A stretch of DNA of 64,000 nt, from positions 434,001 to 498,000 of the forward strand of contig JACJWG010000001.1 of the NCBI GenBank assembly GCA_020637235.1, written 5' to 3'. The notes below the pieces were generated by a model. It had not been told where the DNA came from, searched no databases, and saw only the letters and a list, made by a program, of their open reading frames with translations. Every line of letters starts with the position of its first letter. Position 1 is the first letter of the stretch. Source of the stretch: Acidimicrobiaceae bacterium. GTDB lineage: Bacteria; Actinomycetota; Acidimicrobiia; Acidimicrobiales; Ilumatobacteraceae. A program made the position numbers and the translations under genes. Shown here piece by piece: positions 52,787 to 60,343 of this stretch.

Positions 52787-53284
52787 TCAGGCAGCGCTCA
52801 CGTAGCGACGGCCGCCGAGGCGCTCGACGCGTTCGGCGGTGTCGAAGCGCACGGTGACCCGATCGACGTCGGGCCAGTCGAGCGCTGCGAGGTGACCCAG
52901 CGCGGTCGCGCGCAGGTGGAGCGCCCAGATGGTGAGGTCGAGGTCGGCCTCCACTTCGGTGGGATCCCAGTGCGGGGGCACCTGGGCGTCGTCGACGTCG
53001 CCGAGCAGCACCCAGATCTCGAGCCGAGCCGGGTCGGTGGGCACCGGGCCGGTGCACACCACGACGCGCACCAAGGCCTGTGCGTGGCGGCCGACGCCGC
53101 AGCGCATGCCGAGCGCCTGTTCGCGGAACGACGCGACGGCCTCGGCGGCGACGTCGTCGAACGAGGGTGTCTCGACGGCATCGGTGCGCCCCGATCGCTG
53201 GAACCAACTCCGAGCGGTGCGCGGCCGTCGTGCGGCCGACGAGGCGACCGCCTCGACCTGCGTGCGTGTCCCCATCCAGTTCAT
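52787..53284 (-). CDS. Hypothetical cytoplasmic protein of 165 residues
   Basis: Begins MNWMGTRTQVEAVASSAARR. After a basic N-terminal 30 residues, the sequence is balanced, with alternating helix and strand: PSFDDVAAEAVASFREQALG, LVRVVVCTGPVP, LEIWVLLGDVDD, DLTIWALHLRATALGHLAAL and RVTVRFDTAERV. It has no signal peptide, membrane segment or motif that I recognise. The ATG at 53284 is chosen because upstream in-frame sequence runs into the palindromic repeats. Convergent with the MFS gene. Confidence 0.6.
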   Translation of the reverse strand: MNWMGTRTQVEAVASSAARRPRTARSWFQRSGRTDAVETPSFDDVAAEAVASFREQALGMRCGVGRHAQALVRVVVCTGPVPTDPARLEIWVLLGDVDDAQVPPHWDPTEVEADLDLTIWALHLRATALGHLAALDWPDVDRVTVRFDTAERVERLGGRRYVSAA

Positions 53285-53372
53285 GCCGCCGACCGTGCCG
53301 TGTCTCCGCAGCTTGTCAACAGGCACCGGGCACGCCGACCACGCAGCGTGGCGACCCCAGCAACGGTGCTTC

Positions 53373-53460
53373 GTGAGCCGGATGCGCTGCCGGTGCGCAT
53401 CCGGCTCACGGACGAGCTCGGTCCGTGAGCGCCGTGCGCTGCCGGTGCGCATCCGGCTCA
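53373..53460. repeat. Second site of the GTGAGCCGGATGCGC palindrome, two copies
   Basis: Copy 1 pairs GTGAGCCGGATGCGC (53373-53387) with GCGCATCCGGCTCAC (53395-53409) around a 7-nt loop. Copy 2 (53424-53438 and 53446-53460) has the same right arm and a changed left arm, and the copies are 51 bp apart. The same right arm occurs twice at 43634-43765. Here the element lies between divergent genes, so it cannot be explained as a terminator alone. The rest of the 247-bp gap shows nothing further. Confidence 0.85.
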
Positions 53461-53531
53461 CGTACGGGGGTCGGCGAAAATCGAGCTGGGACTGAAGTTC
53501 GTTCAGAAGCGTGCCGATACGAGAGGCCGGT

Positions 53532-55880
53532 ATGGCAGTGGCGAACGGAGCGGGGGAGCGGAGCGACGGGGCGTCGCGACTCGACGCGCACCGACTGCTC
53601 GACTGCGTCGACGACGCGATCCTGGTGCTCGACCCCGAACTCCGCGTGATCTACGCCAACGCCGCCACCCGCGACTTCCTCGGACCCGGCTCCAGCGAAC
53701 CCACCGGGCTCGACCCGTCGCAGCTGGTGCACACCGACGACCTCGACGCGGCCATCGGTGCGTTCTCGACCGTGGTCGGCCGGCGCACCCGGTGCGTGGC
53801 ACGGATGCGCGTCCGGAGCGGAGACGACTGGCGGCCGGTGGAGGTGACCTTCACCGACCACTGCGGCGACGAGCACGTGGGAGGCGTGGTGCTCTGCTTC
53901 CGCAACGTCACCGAGGAGGAGCGTTACCGCGAGTCGTTGCGTTCCCAGGTGGAGCTCGCACAGCGCAACCGACTCCTGCACGACCAGCTCCGCGAACGTC
54001 AGCACTTCCTGTCACGCCTGGTGCGCATCCAGGCGTCGATCTCACGCCGGGCGCCGCTGCACGAGGTGCTCGACTCGATCGTCGACGGCGCGCACCAGTT
54101 GCTCGGCGACCCGGTGATCGGACTCGAGCTCCAACACCCGGACGACCCCGACACGTTGACGCTCGTCGCCGGCCACGGCCTGCACGATCGGCACGTGCGC
54201 GAGCACCTGCTCGACCGCCTCGGCCTCGGGGCGCGTGCCTACGCGACGAACCGGCTCGCCCACAGCGACGAATGCGACGACGCCCACGGTCACGACGCCC
54301 ACGGTCACGACGCCCACGACGCCTCGGGCCGGACCGGTCACTGTGGCATCGCGGTGCCGATCCGGCGCGCCGGCCAGGCGATCGGCAGCCTGATCGTCAC
54401 CACCGACCGCACCGACCGCGTGTACTCCGTTGCCGAGTGCGAGGTGCTGCAGTCGCTGGCCGACCACGCCGGCCTGGCGATCATGGACGCCCAGACGGTC
54501 GAGTCGATGCACGAGGCGTTCACCGACGCGCTCACCGGGCTCCCCAACCGACGTCTGCTCGTCGATCGCCTCCGTCAGAGCCTCGGTCGGTCGCACCGGC
54601 AGGATCGCCCGCTGGCGGTGATGTTCATCGACCTCGACGGCTTCAAGGCGATCAACGACGGTCGTGGCCACGGTGCCGGTGACCGGGTGCTCGGCGAGGT
54701 GGCGCGCCGCATCGGTGCCGAGATCCGGGTCCACGACACGGCGGCCCGACTGGGCGGCGACGAGTTCGTGGTGTTGCTGGAGGATGCCGACCGGGCGGTC
54801 GCCGAGGACGTCGCCGAGCGACTGCTCGACTCGATCTCGGCCGACATCGATCTCGGCGACCGTGCGTACGCGCTGAGCGCCACGATCGGCGTCGCGCTGT
54901 GCGACGGGACACATGCGACACCGGGCGTCCCCGAGGAACTGCTCCGCCGGGCCGACATCGCGATGTACAGCGGCAAGGCCGACGGCCGCAACCGTGTGGT
55001 GTTCTTCGAGGACTGGATGGGTCGTGCCGCCGAGGCTCGCGCCGAACTGGAGGCCGAGCTCCGTCGAGCCGTCGGTGACGGCAGCCTGCAGGTGGCGTAC
55101 CAGCCCGTGTTCCACACGTCCGACGGCGCCCTGCACGGGTTCGAGGCGCTCGCCCGCTGGGTGAGCCCCAGCCAGGGCGTGGTGTCGCCCGGTGAGTTCA
55201 TCCCCCTCGCCGCACGGCTCGGCCTGGCCAAGCGGCTCGACCTGTGCGTGCTCGAGCAGGCGTGCGCGGCGATCGGCTCACTGGGTGACGCGGCCCGCTA
55301 CCTCGAGCTCACGGTGAACCTCTCGCCGCAGCACATCGACGACGTCGATCTGGTGGACGGCGTGGTGGACGTGCTGGCACGAACGGCGATGCCCGCCAAC
55401 CGCCTGCTGCTCGAGATCACCGAGACCGATGCGCTGCGCGATCCCGACGGCGCCGTGCACCGGCTGCAGGAGCTGCGCGCCCTCGGCTGCCGGCTCGCGA
55501 TCGACGACTTCGGGACGGGCTACTCGTCGATGACCTACCTCGACCGGTTCCCGATCGACGTGGTGAAGATCGACCGCAGCTTCATCTCCACCATCGACCG
55601 CAGCCGCCGTGCCCGCCGCCTGACCGAATCGGTGGTCGACCTCGCCCACTCGCTCGGGCTGGAGGTGGTGGCAGAGGGCGTGGAGAGCGCGGAACAGGCC
55701 GAGGTGGTGGCGCACATCGGGGCCGACCTCGTGCAGGGTTTCCACTACCGGCGGCCCGGACCGGAGTCGTCGTTGCGTGCCCTGGTGGACCGCCACGTCG
55801 CCGGTCAGCTCGACGGGGACCCGATGGATCAGCCGACGGTGAACGGGGCCGACGAGCCAGCGCCCACCAGCAGCCGGTAG
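53532..55880 (+). CDS. PAS-GAF-GGDEF-EAL cyclic-di-GMP enzyme
   Basis: 782 residues from ATG 53532 with AGAGG 5 nt upstream (GTG 53511 would add seven). Order: PAS domain (about 20-125, ILVLDPELRVIYANAATRDF), a short coiled coil, a GAF domain (about 165-325), GGDEF domain with intact GGDEF at 408-412, and EAL domain with intact EAL at 538-540 plus DDFGTGYSS and EGVES. Both catalytic motifs are complete, so it may make and break c-di-GMP under PAS/GAF control. It has no membrane segment. The GAF domain carries a His/Asp-rich insert (DDAHGHDAHGHDAHD) coded by a 15-bp repeat. It overlaps the end of the convergent gene by 52 bp. Confidence 0.92.
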   Translation: MAVANGAGERSDGASRLDAHRLLDCVDDAILVLDPELRVIYANAATRDFLGPGSSEPTGLDPSQLVHTDDLDAAIGAFSTVVGRRTRCVARMRVRSGDDWRPVEVTFTDHCGDEHVGGVVLCFRNVTEEERYRESLRSQVELAQRNRLLHDQLRERQHFLSRLVRIQASISRRAPLHEVLDSIVDGAHQLLGDPVIGLELQHPDDPDTLTLVAGHGLHDRHVREHLLDRLGLGARAYATNRLAHSDECDDAHGHDAHGHDAHDASGRTGHCGIAVPIRRAGQAIGSLIVTTDRTDRVYSVAECEVLQSLADHAGLAIMDAQTVESMHEAFTDALTGLPNRRLLVDRLRQSLGRSHRQDRPLAVMFIDLDGFKAINDGRGHGAGDRVLGEVARRIGAEIRVHDTAARLGGDEFVVLLEDADRAVAEDVAERLLDSISADIDLGDRAYALSATIGVALCDGTHATPGVPEELLRRADIAMYSGKADGRNRVVFFEDWMGRAAEARAELEAELRRAVGDGSLQVAYQPVFHTSDGALHGFEALARWVSPSQGVVSPGEFIPLAARLGLAKRLDLCVLEQACAAIGSLGDAARYLELTVNLSPQHIDDVDLVDGVVDVLARTAMPANRLLLEITETDALRDPDGAVHRLQELRALGCRLAIDDFGTGYSSMTYLDRFPIDVVKIDRSFISTIDRSRRARRLTESVVDLAHSLGLEVVAEGVESAEQAEVVAHIGADLVQGFHYRRPGPESSLRALVDRHVAGQLDGDPMDQPTVNGADEPAPTSSR

Positions 55881-56620
55881 GTGCCCGCCGGGAGCTCGGC
55901 GATCGTCACCACCACCGAGGCCCGGCCGTCGGCGGGCACACGGAATCCGCCCGCCCCGCAGACCGATGCATCGCCGACGGTGCCCGACACCTCCGTGGCG
56001 CCGACCAGGGCCTTGTCGGGCTCGTCGTCCACGGCGAGGCACACCACGCCCACCACCTCGCTCGACACCTCGCCCTGGTCGCGCACCACCCGGAGGTCGT
56101 TGCCGATCGCGACGTCGGCGTCGAGGTCGTCGTTCACCACCGTCACGTGCACCACGGCAGACGCACCGATGCGCTCCACCTCGGCCAGTGCGATCGTGGC
56201 TGGCAGGTCCGACACCGGTGCGGTCGCGGCCACCGGTGTGCCGCCGTCGTCTGTCCCCTCGTCGATCGGTTCACGCACGCTCCCGATCCACCAGATCACG
56301 ATCGCCGTCGCCACCACCACGGCGGCGACCAGCAACTGCGGCGGCATGCGGCGGGCGTCGGGCGGACGTCGCTCCCAGGCGACCACCGGCTCGGCGTCGG
56401 CGGAGCGCAACGACTCGAACGCGTCGGTCGCGTCGTTCGGGCCCGGCGCATCGGCATCGTGCCCGTGCCGGCGCGCGATCAGCGGATCGACGGGTTCGGT
56501 CTCCACGTGCACGGCCCCATCCTGGTGCACCCGCCGGTACCGATCGCGGTTTCTCCGACGGCGCTGTCCCGTCTCACGCCATGGGCGCGTCAGTTCGTTG
56601 CGACCCCGTGAACGGTGCAT
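55829..56620 (-). CDS. Membrane-anchored protein with extracytoplasmic beta domain
   Basis: 263 residues from ATG 56620; a GTG near 56530 (VHQDGAVHVETEP) would remove an Arg-rich leader and is possible. A cytoplasmic N-terminal part of about 100 residues leads to one membrane helix (PPQLLVAAVVVATAIVIWWI). The outer part of about 150 residues is predicted beta-rich, with VVHVTVVNDDLDADVAIGN, two cysteines (VVCLAV and SVCGAG) that may pair, and a last strand AGTYRLLVGAG. It resembles DUF4352/immunoglobulin-like outer domains, without a firm match. Function unknown. Confidence 0.6.
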   Translation of the reverse strand: MHRSRGRNELTRPWRETGQRRRRNRDRYRRVHQDGAVHVETEPVDPLIARRHGHDADAPGPNDATDAFESLRSADAEPVVAWERRPPDARRMPPQLLVAAVVVATAIVIWWIGSVREPIDEGTDDGGTPVAATAPVSDLPATIALAEVERIGASAVVHVTVVNDDLDADVAIGNDLRVVRDQGEVSSEVVGVVCLAVDDEPDKALVGATEVSGTVGDASVCGAGGFRVPADGRASVVVTIAELPAGTYRLLVGAGSSAPFTVG

Positions 56621-56675
56621 GAAGGAGCCGCTCGCCCCGTTGAGTCCTCGCCGGTTCGTGGTCATCATCGCCGTC

Positions 56676-57914
56676 ATGCACAGCCCAGCCAGCGCCGTGG
56701 TCCTCCGGGGCGGACGCGTCGTCGATCCGCTCCGCCAACTCGACACCATCGCCGACGTGGTCGTGGTGGACGGGCGGGTGACCGCGATCGGCCGTCACGT
56801 GGGGGATCGCGTCACCGATGCCCACCCGCGGGCCGACATCGTCGACTGCACCGGCCTCCTGGTGACACCCGGCTTCATCGACCTGCACGTGCACGTGATG
56901 GAGGGCCTCGGCGACTTCTGCGTCGGTGCCGACGACGTGGGCGTCGAAATGGGTGTGCCGGTGGTGGTGGACGGCGGCACCTCGGGTGTGTCGACGTTCG
57001 ACCTCGCCCGCACCGCGGTGATCGACCACCCGCACACGCGCACCAAGGTGCTCGCGTTCATGGACCCCAACCAGCTGTACCTGGCCACCCGCGATTTCAT
57101 CTGCCACCGGTTGCACCTCGCGAACGACCCGGCCAACCTCGATCCCGAGGCACTCGCGGCTTCGATGGCACGCAATGCCGACGTGGTGGTGGGGCTGAAG
57201 GCGCGGGCATGTCATGTCGGCGATCCGGACCACTCGCCGTTCCTGGCCGCGGCCCAGCACGCTGCCGGATCGAAGCCGGTGATGGTGCACCTCGGTCGCT
57301 TCCCGCACACCCCGGTGATCACACCGAAGGCACTGCTGCGCGACCTGCGCGGTGGCGACATCATCACCCACGCGTTCCGTGGCGCCGGTGGGATGCTCGA
57401 CGAGACCGGCAAGGCGATCCCGGAGTTCCGCGACGCGGTCGACCGTGGCGTGGTGCTCGACATCGGCCACTCCGGTACGGACTTCCGCTTCCGCGAGGCG
57501 CGGCGACTGTTCGACCAGGGCTACCTGCCCGACACGATCTCGACCGACCTGAACATCTTCAACATCGGCGGCCCGGTGTTCTCCTTCGCCGAGAACATGA
57601 CGAAGATGCTCGCGCTCGGCCTCGACGTGGTCGACGTGATCGCGATGGCCACGTCGAACGCCGCTCGCGCGATCGGCAAGCTCGACGAACTCGGCTCGCT
57701 CGACGTCGGTCGCTCGGCCGAGATCTCGGTGACCCGGTTGCGCTCCGACGGTCCGTTCCCCGTGAGCGACGGTCACGAGACGGCGGTCGCCGAGCAGGCG
57801 TTCGAACCGATCGGCTGCGTGCGCGGCGGCGTGTGGTACGAGGCCCGCACCCTGCCCACCTTCGCCACGGTCGGCAAGACGTGGGGACCGGCCGCGGACG
57901 ACAGCGACTGGTGA
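56676..57914 (+). CDS. Amidohydrolase/deacetylase-type metal-dependent hydrolase
   Basis: 412 residues. The amidohydrolase beta-barrel has HxH in GFIDLHVHVMEG, the Lys in VGLKARACH that is carboxylated in dihydroorotase-like enzymes, His in MVHLGRFPHT and ITHAFRG, and the Asp in STDLNIFN. The pattern VHVMEGLGDFCVGADDVGVE resembles the 'amidohydrolase/deacetylase family' (EF_0837 type), some of which remove N-acetyl groups or open cyclic amides. The upstream formal start region overlaps nothing. The last bases overlap the Rieske oxygenase start as GTGA, so the pair is co-translated. Confidence 0.84.
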   Translation: MHSPASAVVLRGGRVVDPLRQLDTIADVVVVDGRVTAIGRHVGDRVTDAHPRADIVDCTGLLVTPGFIDLHVHVMEGLGDFCVGADDVGVEMGVPVVVDGGTSGVSTFDLARTAVIDHPHTRTKVLAFMDPNQLYLATRDFICHRLHLANDPANLDPEALAASMARNADVVVGLKARACHVGDPDHSPFLAAAQHAAGSKPVMVHLGRFPHTPVITPKALLRDLRGGDIITHAFRGAGGMLDETGKAIPEFRDAVDRGVVLDIGHSGTDFRFREARRLFDQGYLPDTISTDLNIFNIGGPVFSFAENMTKMLALGLDVVDVIAMATSNAARAIGKLDELGSLDVGRSAEISVTRLRSDGPFPVSDGHETAVAEQAFEPIGCVRGGVWYEARTLPTFATVGKTWGPAADDSDW

Positions 57915-58996
57915 ACGCCACCGCCACCGACCTCACGGCGCTGCTCGAGCTGTTCTGGCATCCGGTCTGCACCCTCGACGAGCTCGACGCCGCCGCACCA
58001 CACCCGTTGCGCGTCCGCCTGCTCGGCCGCGACCTCGCGATCGCACGCACCGCCGACGGCGGCCATCTCGCGTTGGGTGACCGCTGCGTCCACCGCTCGG
58101 CGAGGTTGTCAGTCGGATGGGTCGACGGCGACAGGGTGCGCTGTGCGTATCACGGCTGGACCTTCGGCCGTGACGGCCGCTGCCGTGAGATCCCCTCCAT
58201 GCCCGATGGCCCGATCCCCGAGCGTGCCTGCGTGCCCGGGTACGAGGCGGTCGAGCGGTACGGCCTCGTGTGGGTGCGCCTCGACGGACGCGCCGATACC
58301 TGCATCCCCGCGCATCCTGCTGTCGACCGCGATGCGGCGCAGCCCGGCACGATGCGGATCGTGACGGGTGAGCCCTACACGTGGCCGGTCGGCGGGCCGC
58401 GTCGTGTGGAGAACTTCGTCGACCTCGCCCACTTCGCGTGGGTGCACGACGGCACGCTCGGACGGCGCGACGAACCGGTGCCGCCGCTGCCCACCATCCG
58501 CCGCGAGGACGGCGAGATGCGATTCGAGTTCGATCCGCCCGACATGGACGTCGACGACAGTGCACTGTTCGGTCACAGCGAGTACCGGATGCCGATGCCG
58601 CTCACCGTCAGTATCGAGTTCTGGCTCGAGCACGGCGCCTACCGCCATCTCTGGATGACCGCGTGCCCGGTCGATCTCGCGACGTCGCGCTGCTTCTGGA
58701 CGGTCAGCCGTGACGACGACCTGGACGGCGACGACGCACCCCACCTCGCGTTTCAAGCGATCGTGCTGGAGGAGGACGAGCCGGTGGTGTGCAACCAGGT
58801 GCCGCCCGAACTGGTGTTGGAGCCCGGCTTCGAGATCAGTGTGAAGACCGACAAGGTGTCGATCGAGTATCGGCGCTGGTTGGCCGAGCTCGCCGCCGCA
58901 CTCGCCGCAGGCGGCCCGGCCGCGGTGCGTGCATCGCTCGACGCCGCGTCGAGACCGACGCCGGTGAGCGTGCGTGGGGTGCTGACCAGCACCTGA
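57911..58996 (+). CDS. Rieske non-haem iron oxygenase, large subunit
   Basis: 361 residues from GTG 57911. The Rieske [2Fe-2S] site is Cys 59-x-His 61 (DRCVHR) and Cys 78-x2-His 81 (CAYHGW). The mononuclear iron site has NFVDLAHFAWVH with His 174 and His 179; a later Asp or Glu should complete it. This is the monomeric/VanA-like ring-hydroxylating oxygenase group (PaO/vanillate demethylase), which hydroxylates or demethylates aromatics or alkaloids. It needs a reductase and ferredoxin, neither of which is nearby. It is coupled to the amidohydrolase gene, so the two may act in sequence on an amide- or imide-containing ring compound (inference). Confidence 0.9.
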   Translation: MNATATDLTALLELFWHPVCTLDELDAAAPHPLRVRLLGRDLAIARTADGGHLALGDRCVHRSARLSVGWVDGDRVRCAYHGWTFGRDGRCREIPSMPDGPIPERACVPGYEAVERYGLVWVRLDGRADTCIPAHPAVDRDAAQPGTMRIVTGEPYTWPVGGPRRVENFVDLAHFAWVHDGTLGRRDEPVPPLPTIRREDGEMRFEFDPPDMDVDDSALFGHSEYRMPMPLTVSIEFWLEHGAYRHLWMTACPVDLATSRCFWTVSRDDDLDGDDAPHLAFQAIVLEEDEPVVCNQVPPELVLEPGFEISVKTDKVSIEYRRWLAELAAALAAGGPAAVRASLDAASRPTPVSVRGVLTST

Positions 58997-59002
58997 CCCT
59001 AC

Positions 59003-59038
59003 TTGACCGCATACTCGGTATGCGCCATACTCGGTATG
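59003..59038 (+). promoter_or_regulatory. padR promoter with two overlapping palindromic operators
   Basis: TTGACC (59003-59008), a 17-bp spacer and CATACT (59026-59031) form the promoter; transcription would start at or next to the ATG at 59040. CATACTCGGTATG, itself an inverted repeat, occurs twice (59010-59022 and 59026-59038), 16 bp apart, covering the spacer and the -10 box. The PadR-family protein encoded immediately downstream is the obvious candidate to bind and repress its own operon. Confidence 0.8.
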
Positions 59039-59039
59039 T

Positions 59040-59600
59040 ATGGCCGTGCGTGAGGGACTCCTGGCGTTGCTCGACGAGGGGCCGCGCTACGGCTACCAGC
59101 TGAAGACCGAGTTCGAGGCCGCCACCGGCGGCGTGTGGCCGCTCAACGTCGGCCAGGTGTACACCACCCTCGATCGGCTCGAACGCGACGGGCTGGTGGA
59201 GGTGCGCGGCGGCGCCGAGGGGGCGCAGTCGCAGAAGACCTACGCGATCACCACCGACGGGGTGGCCGCGCTCGGTGCGTGGTGGGAGGCGGTGCCGTCC
59301 GACGACCCGCCGCCGCGCGACGAGCTGATGCTGAAGGTGCTGATGGCGATCGAACGTGGCGACGATCACGCGTTGAAGGTCGTCACCAACCAGCGCACCG
59401 TGCTGCTGTCGCTGCTGCAGGCCAAGCGCCGCGAGCGGCGGGTGATGTCGGACGACTCCTTCGCCTCGAAGCTCGTCACCGACGCGCTCATCCTGCGCGC
59501 CGAGGCCGACCTGCGCTGGCTCGACTCGTGCGAGGAACAGCTGCAGACCCGTCTCCGTGCCGGCGGCACGACCCGCCCCACCCGAAAGGCCGACCGATGA
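59040..59600 (+). CDS. PadR-family transcriptional regulator
   Basis: 186 residues. The winged-helix domain (about 1-85) has MAVREGLLALLDEGPRYGYQ, the recognition region NVGQVYTTLDRLERDGLVEV, and the wing KTYAITTDGVAAL. The C-terminal half is the PadR/Vir dimerisation helix pair (PF10400 type), longer than in the one-domain LmrR group. It is the first gene of a padR-ABC ATPase-permease operon with ATGA and GTGA overlaps, a common arrangement in which the regulator senses the compound exported or the cell-envelope stress. The promoter with twin operators is annotated separately. Confidence 0.92.
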   Translation: MAVREGLLALLDEGPRYGYQLKTEFEAATGGVWPLNVGQVYTTLDRLERDGLVEVRGGAEGAQSQKTYAITTDGVAALGAWWEAVPSDDPPPRDELMLKVLMAIERGDDHALKVVTNQRTVLLSLLQAKRRERRVMSDDSFASKLVTDALILRAEADLRWLDSCEEQLQTRLRAGGTTRPTRKADR

Positions 59601-60343
59601 CCGCGCACACCCTGCCCGCCCCGAACCACGCCGCCGTCGAGTTCTTCGACGTCGTGAAGCGCTACGGCAGCGGCTCCACCGAGGTGCGGGCGCTGAACGG
59701 CGTGTCGCTGCGGATCGAGCCGGGCGAGTTCGTCGCCATCATGGGCCCGAGCGGGTGCGGCAAGAGCACCCTGTTGCACCTCGCGGGCGGCATGGAGGAC
59801 CCGAGCGCCGGTCGGGTGTACGTGGCCGGTCGCGACGTGGCCGACATGGACGTCACCGACCGCGCCGCGCTGCGCCGGCGCGAGGTCGGCTACGTGTTCC
59901 AGCGGCTCAACCTGCTCGCCTCGCTCACCGCGCTCGAGAACGTGTCGTTGCCGCTCGAGCTGGAAGGCGTGGGCGTGCGCCAGGCTCGCGCCGAGGCGCG
60001 CGAGGCGCTGGCCGCCGTGGGTCTCGACCACCACCTCGACCGCTTTCCGGACGACTTCTCGGGCGGCCAGCAGCAGCGCATCGCGATCGCCCGATCGATC
60101 GTCGGCCGGCGCGGCGTGCTGCTCGCCGATGAACCCACCGGTTCGCTCGACACGGCCACCAGCGACGCGGTGATCGAGCTGCTCGCCGAGCTGCCGGTGC
60201 GTCACGGCACGGCGGTGGTGCTGGTGACCCACGAGCCCCGGTTCGCCAGCTGGGCCGACCGGGTGGTGTTCCTGCGCGACGGCCGCGTGGTCGACGACAC
60301 GGCGCGCACCGTGGCCAGGTCGGGGCTCGGAGCCGTGTCGTGA
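59597..60343 (+). CDS. ABC transporter ATPase, LolD/MacB type
   Basis: 248 residues. Walker A is GPSGCGKST, the Q-loop is in VFQRLNLL, the signature is FSGGQQQR, Walker B is GVLLADEPTG and the H-loop is VTHEPR. It belongs to the group that powers FtsX-like permeases (lipoprotein, antimicrobial peptide or macrolide efflux) and not classical importers. ATG 59597 overlaps the padR stop (ATGA), and its own stop overlaps the permease start (GTGA). Confidence 0.93.
   Translation: MTAHTLPAPNHAAVEFFDVVKRYGSGSTEVRALNGVSLRIEPGEFVAIMGPSGCGKSTLLHLAGGMEDPSAGRVYVAGRDVADMDVTDRAALRRREVGYVFQRLNLLASLTALENVSLPLELEGVGVRQARAEAREALAAVGLDHHLDRFPDDFSGGQQQRIAIARSIVGRRGVLLADEPTGSLDTATSDAVIELLAELPVRHGTAVVLVTHEPRFASWADRVVFLRDGRVVDDTARTVARSGLGAVS

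Noticed and set aside
52627..52857. A plus-strand frame coding a peptide repeated three times ([18 protein letters not shown] units)
   Set aside because: It follows the 51-bp DNA repeat exactly, has no ribosome site or promoter, and the third unit differs as DNA and not as conserved protein.
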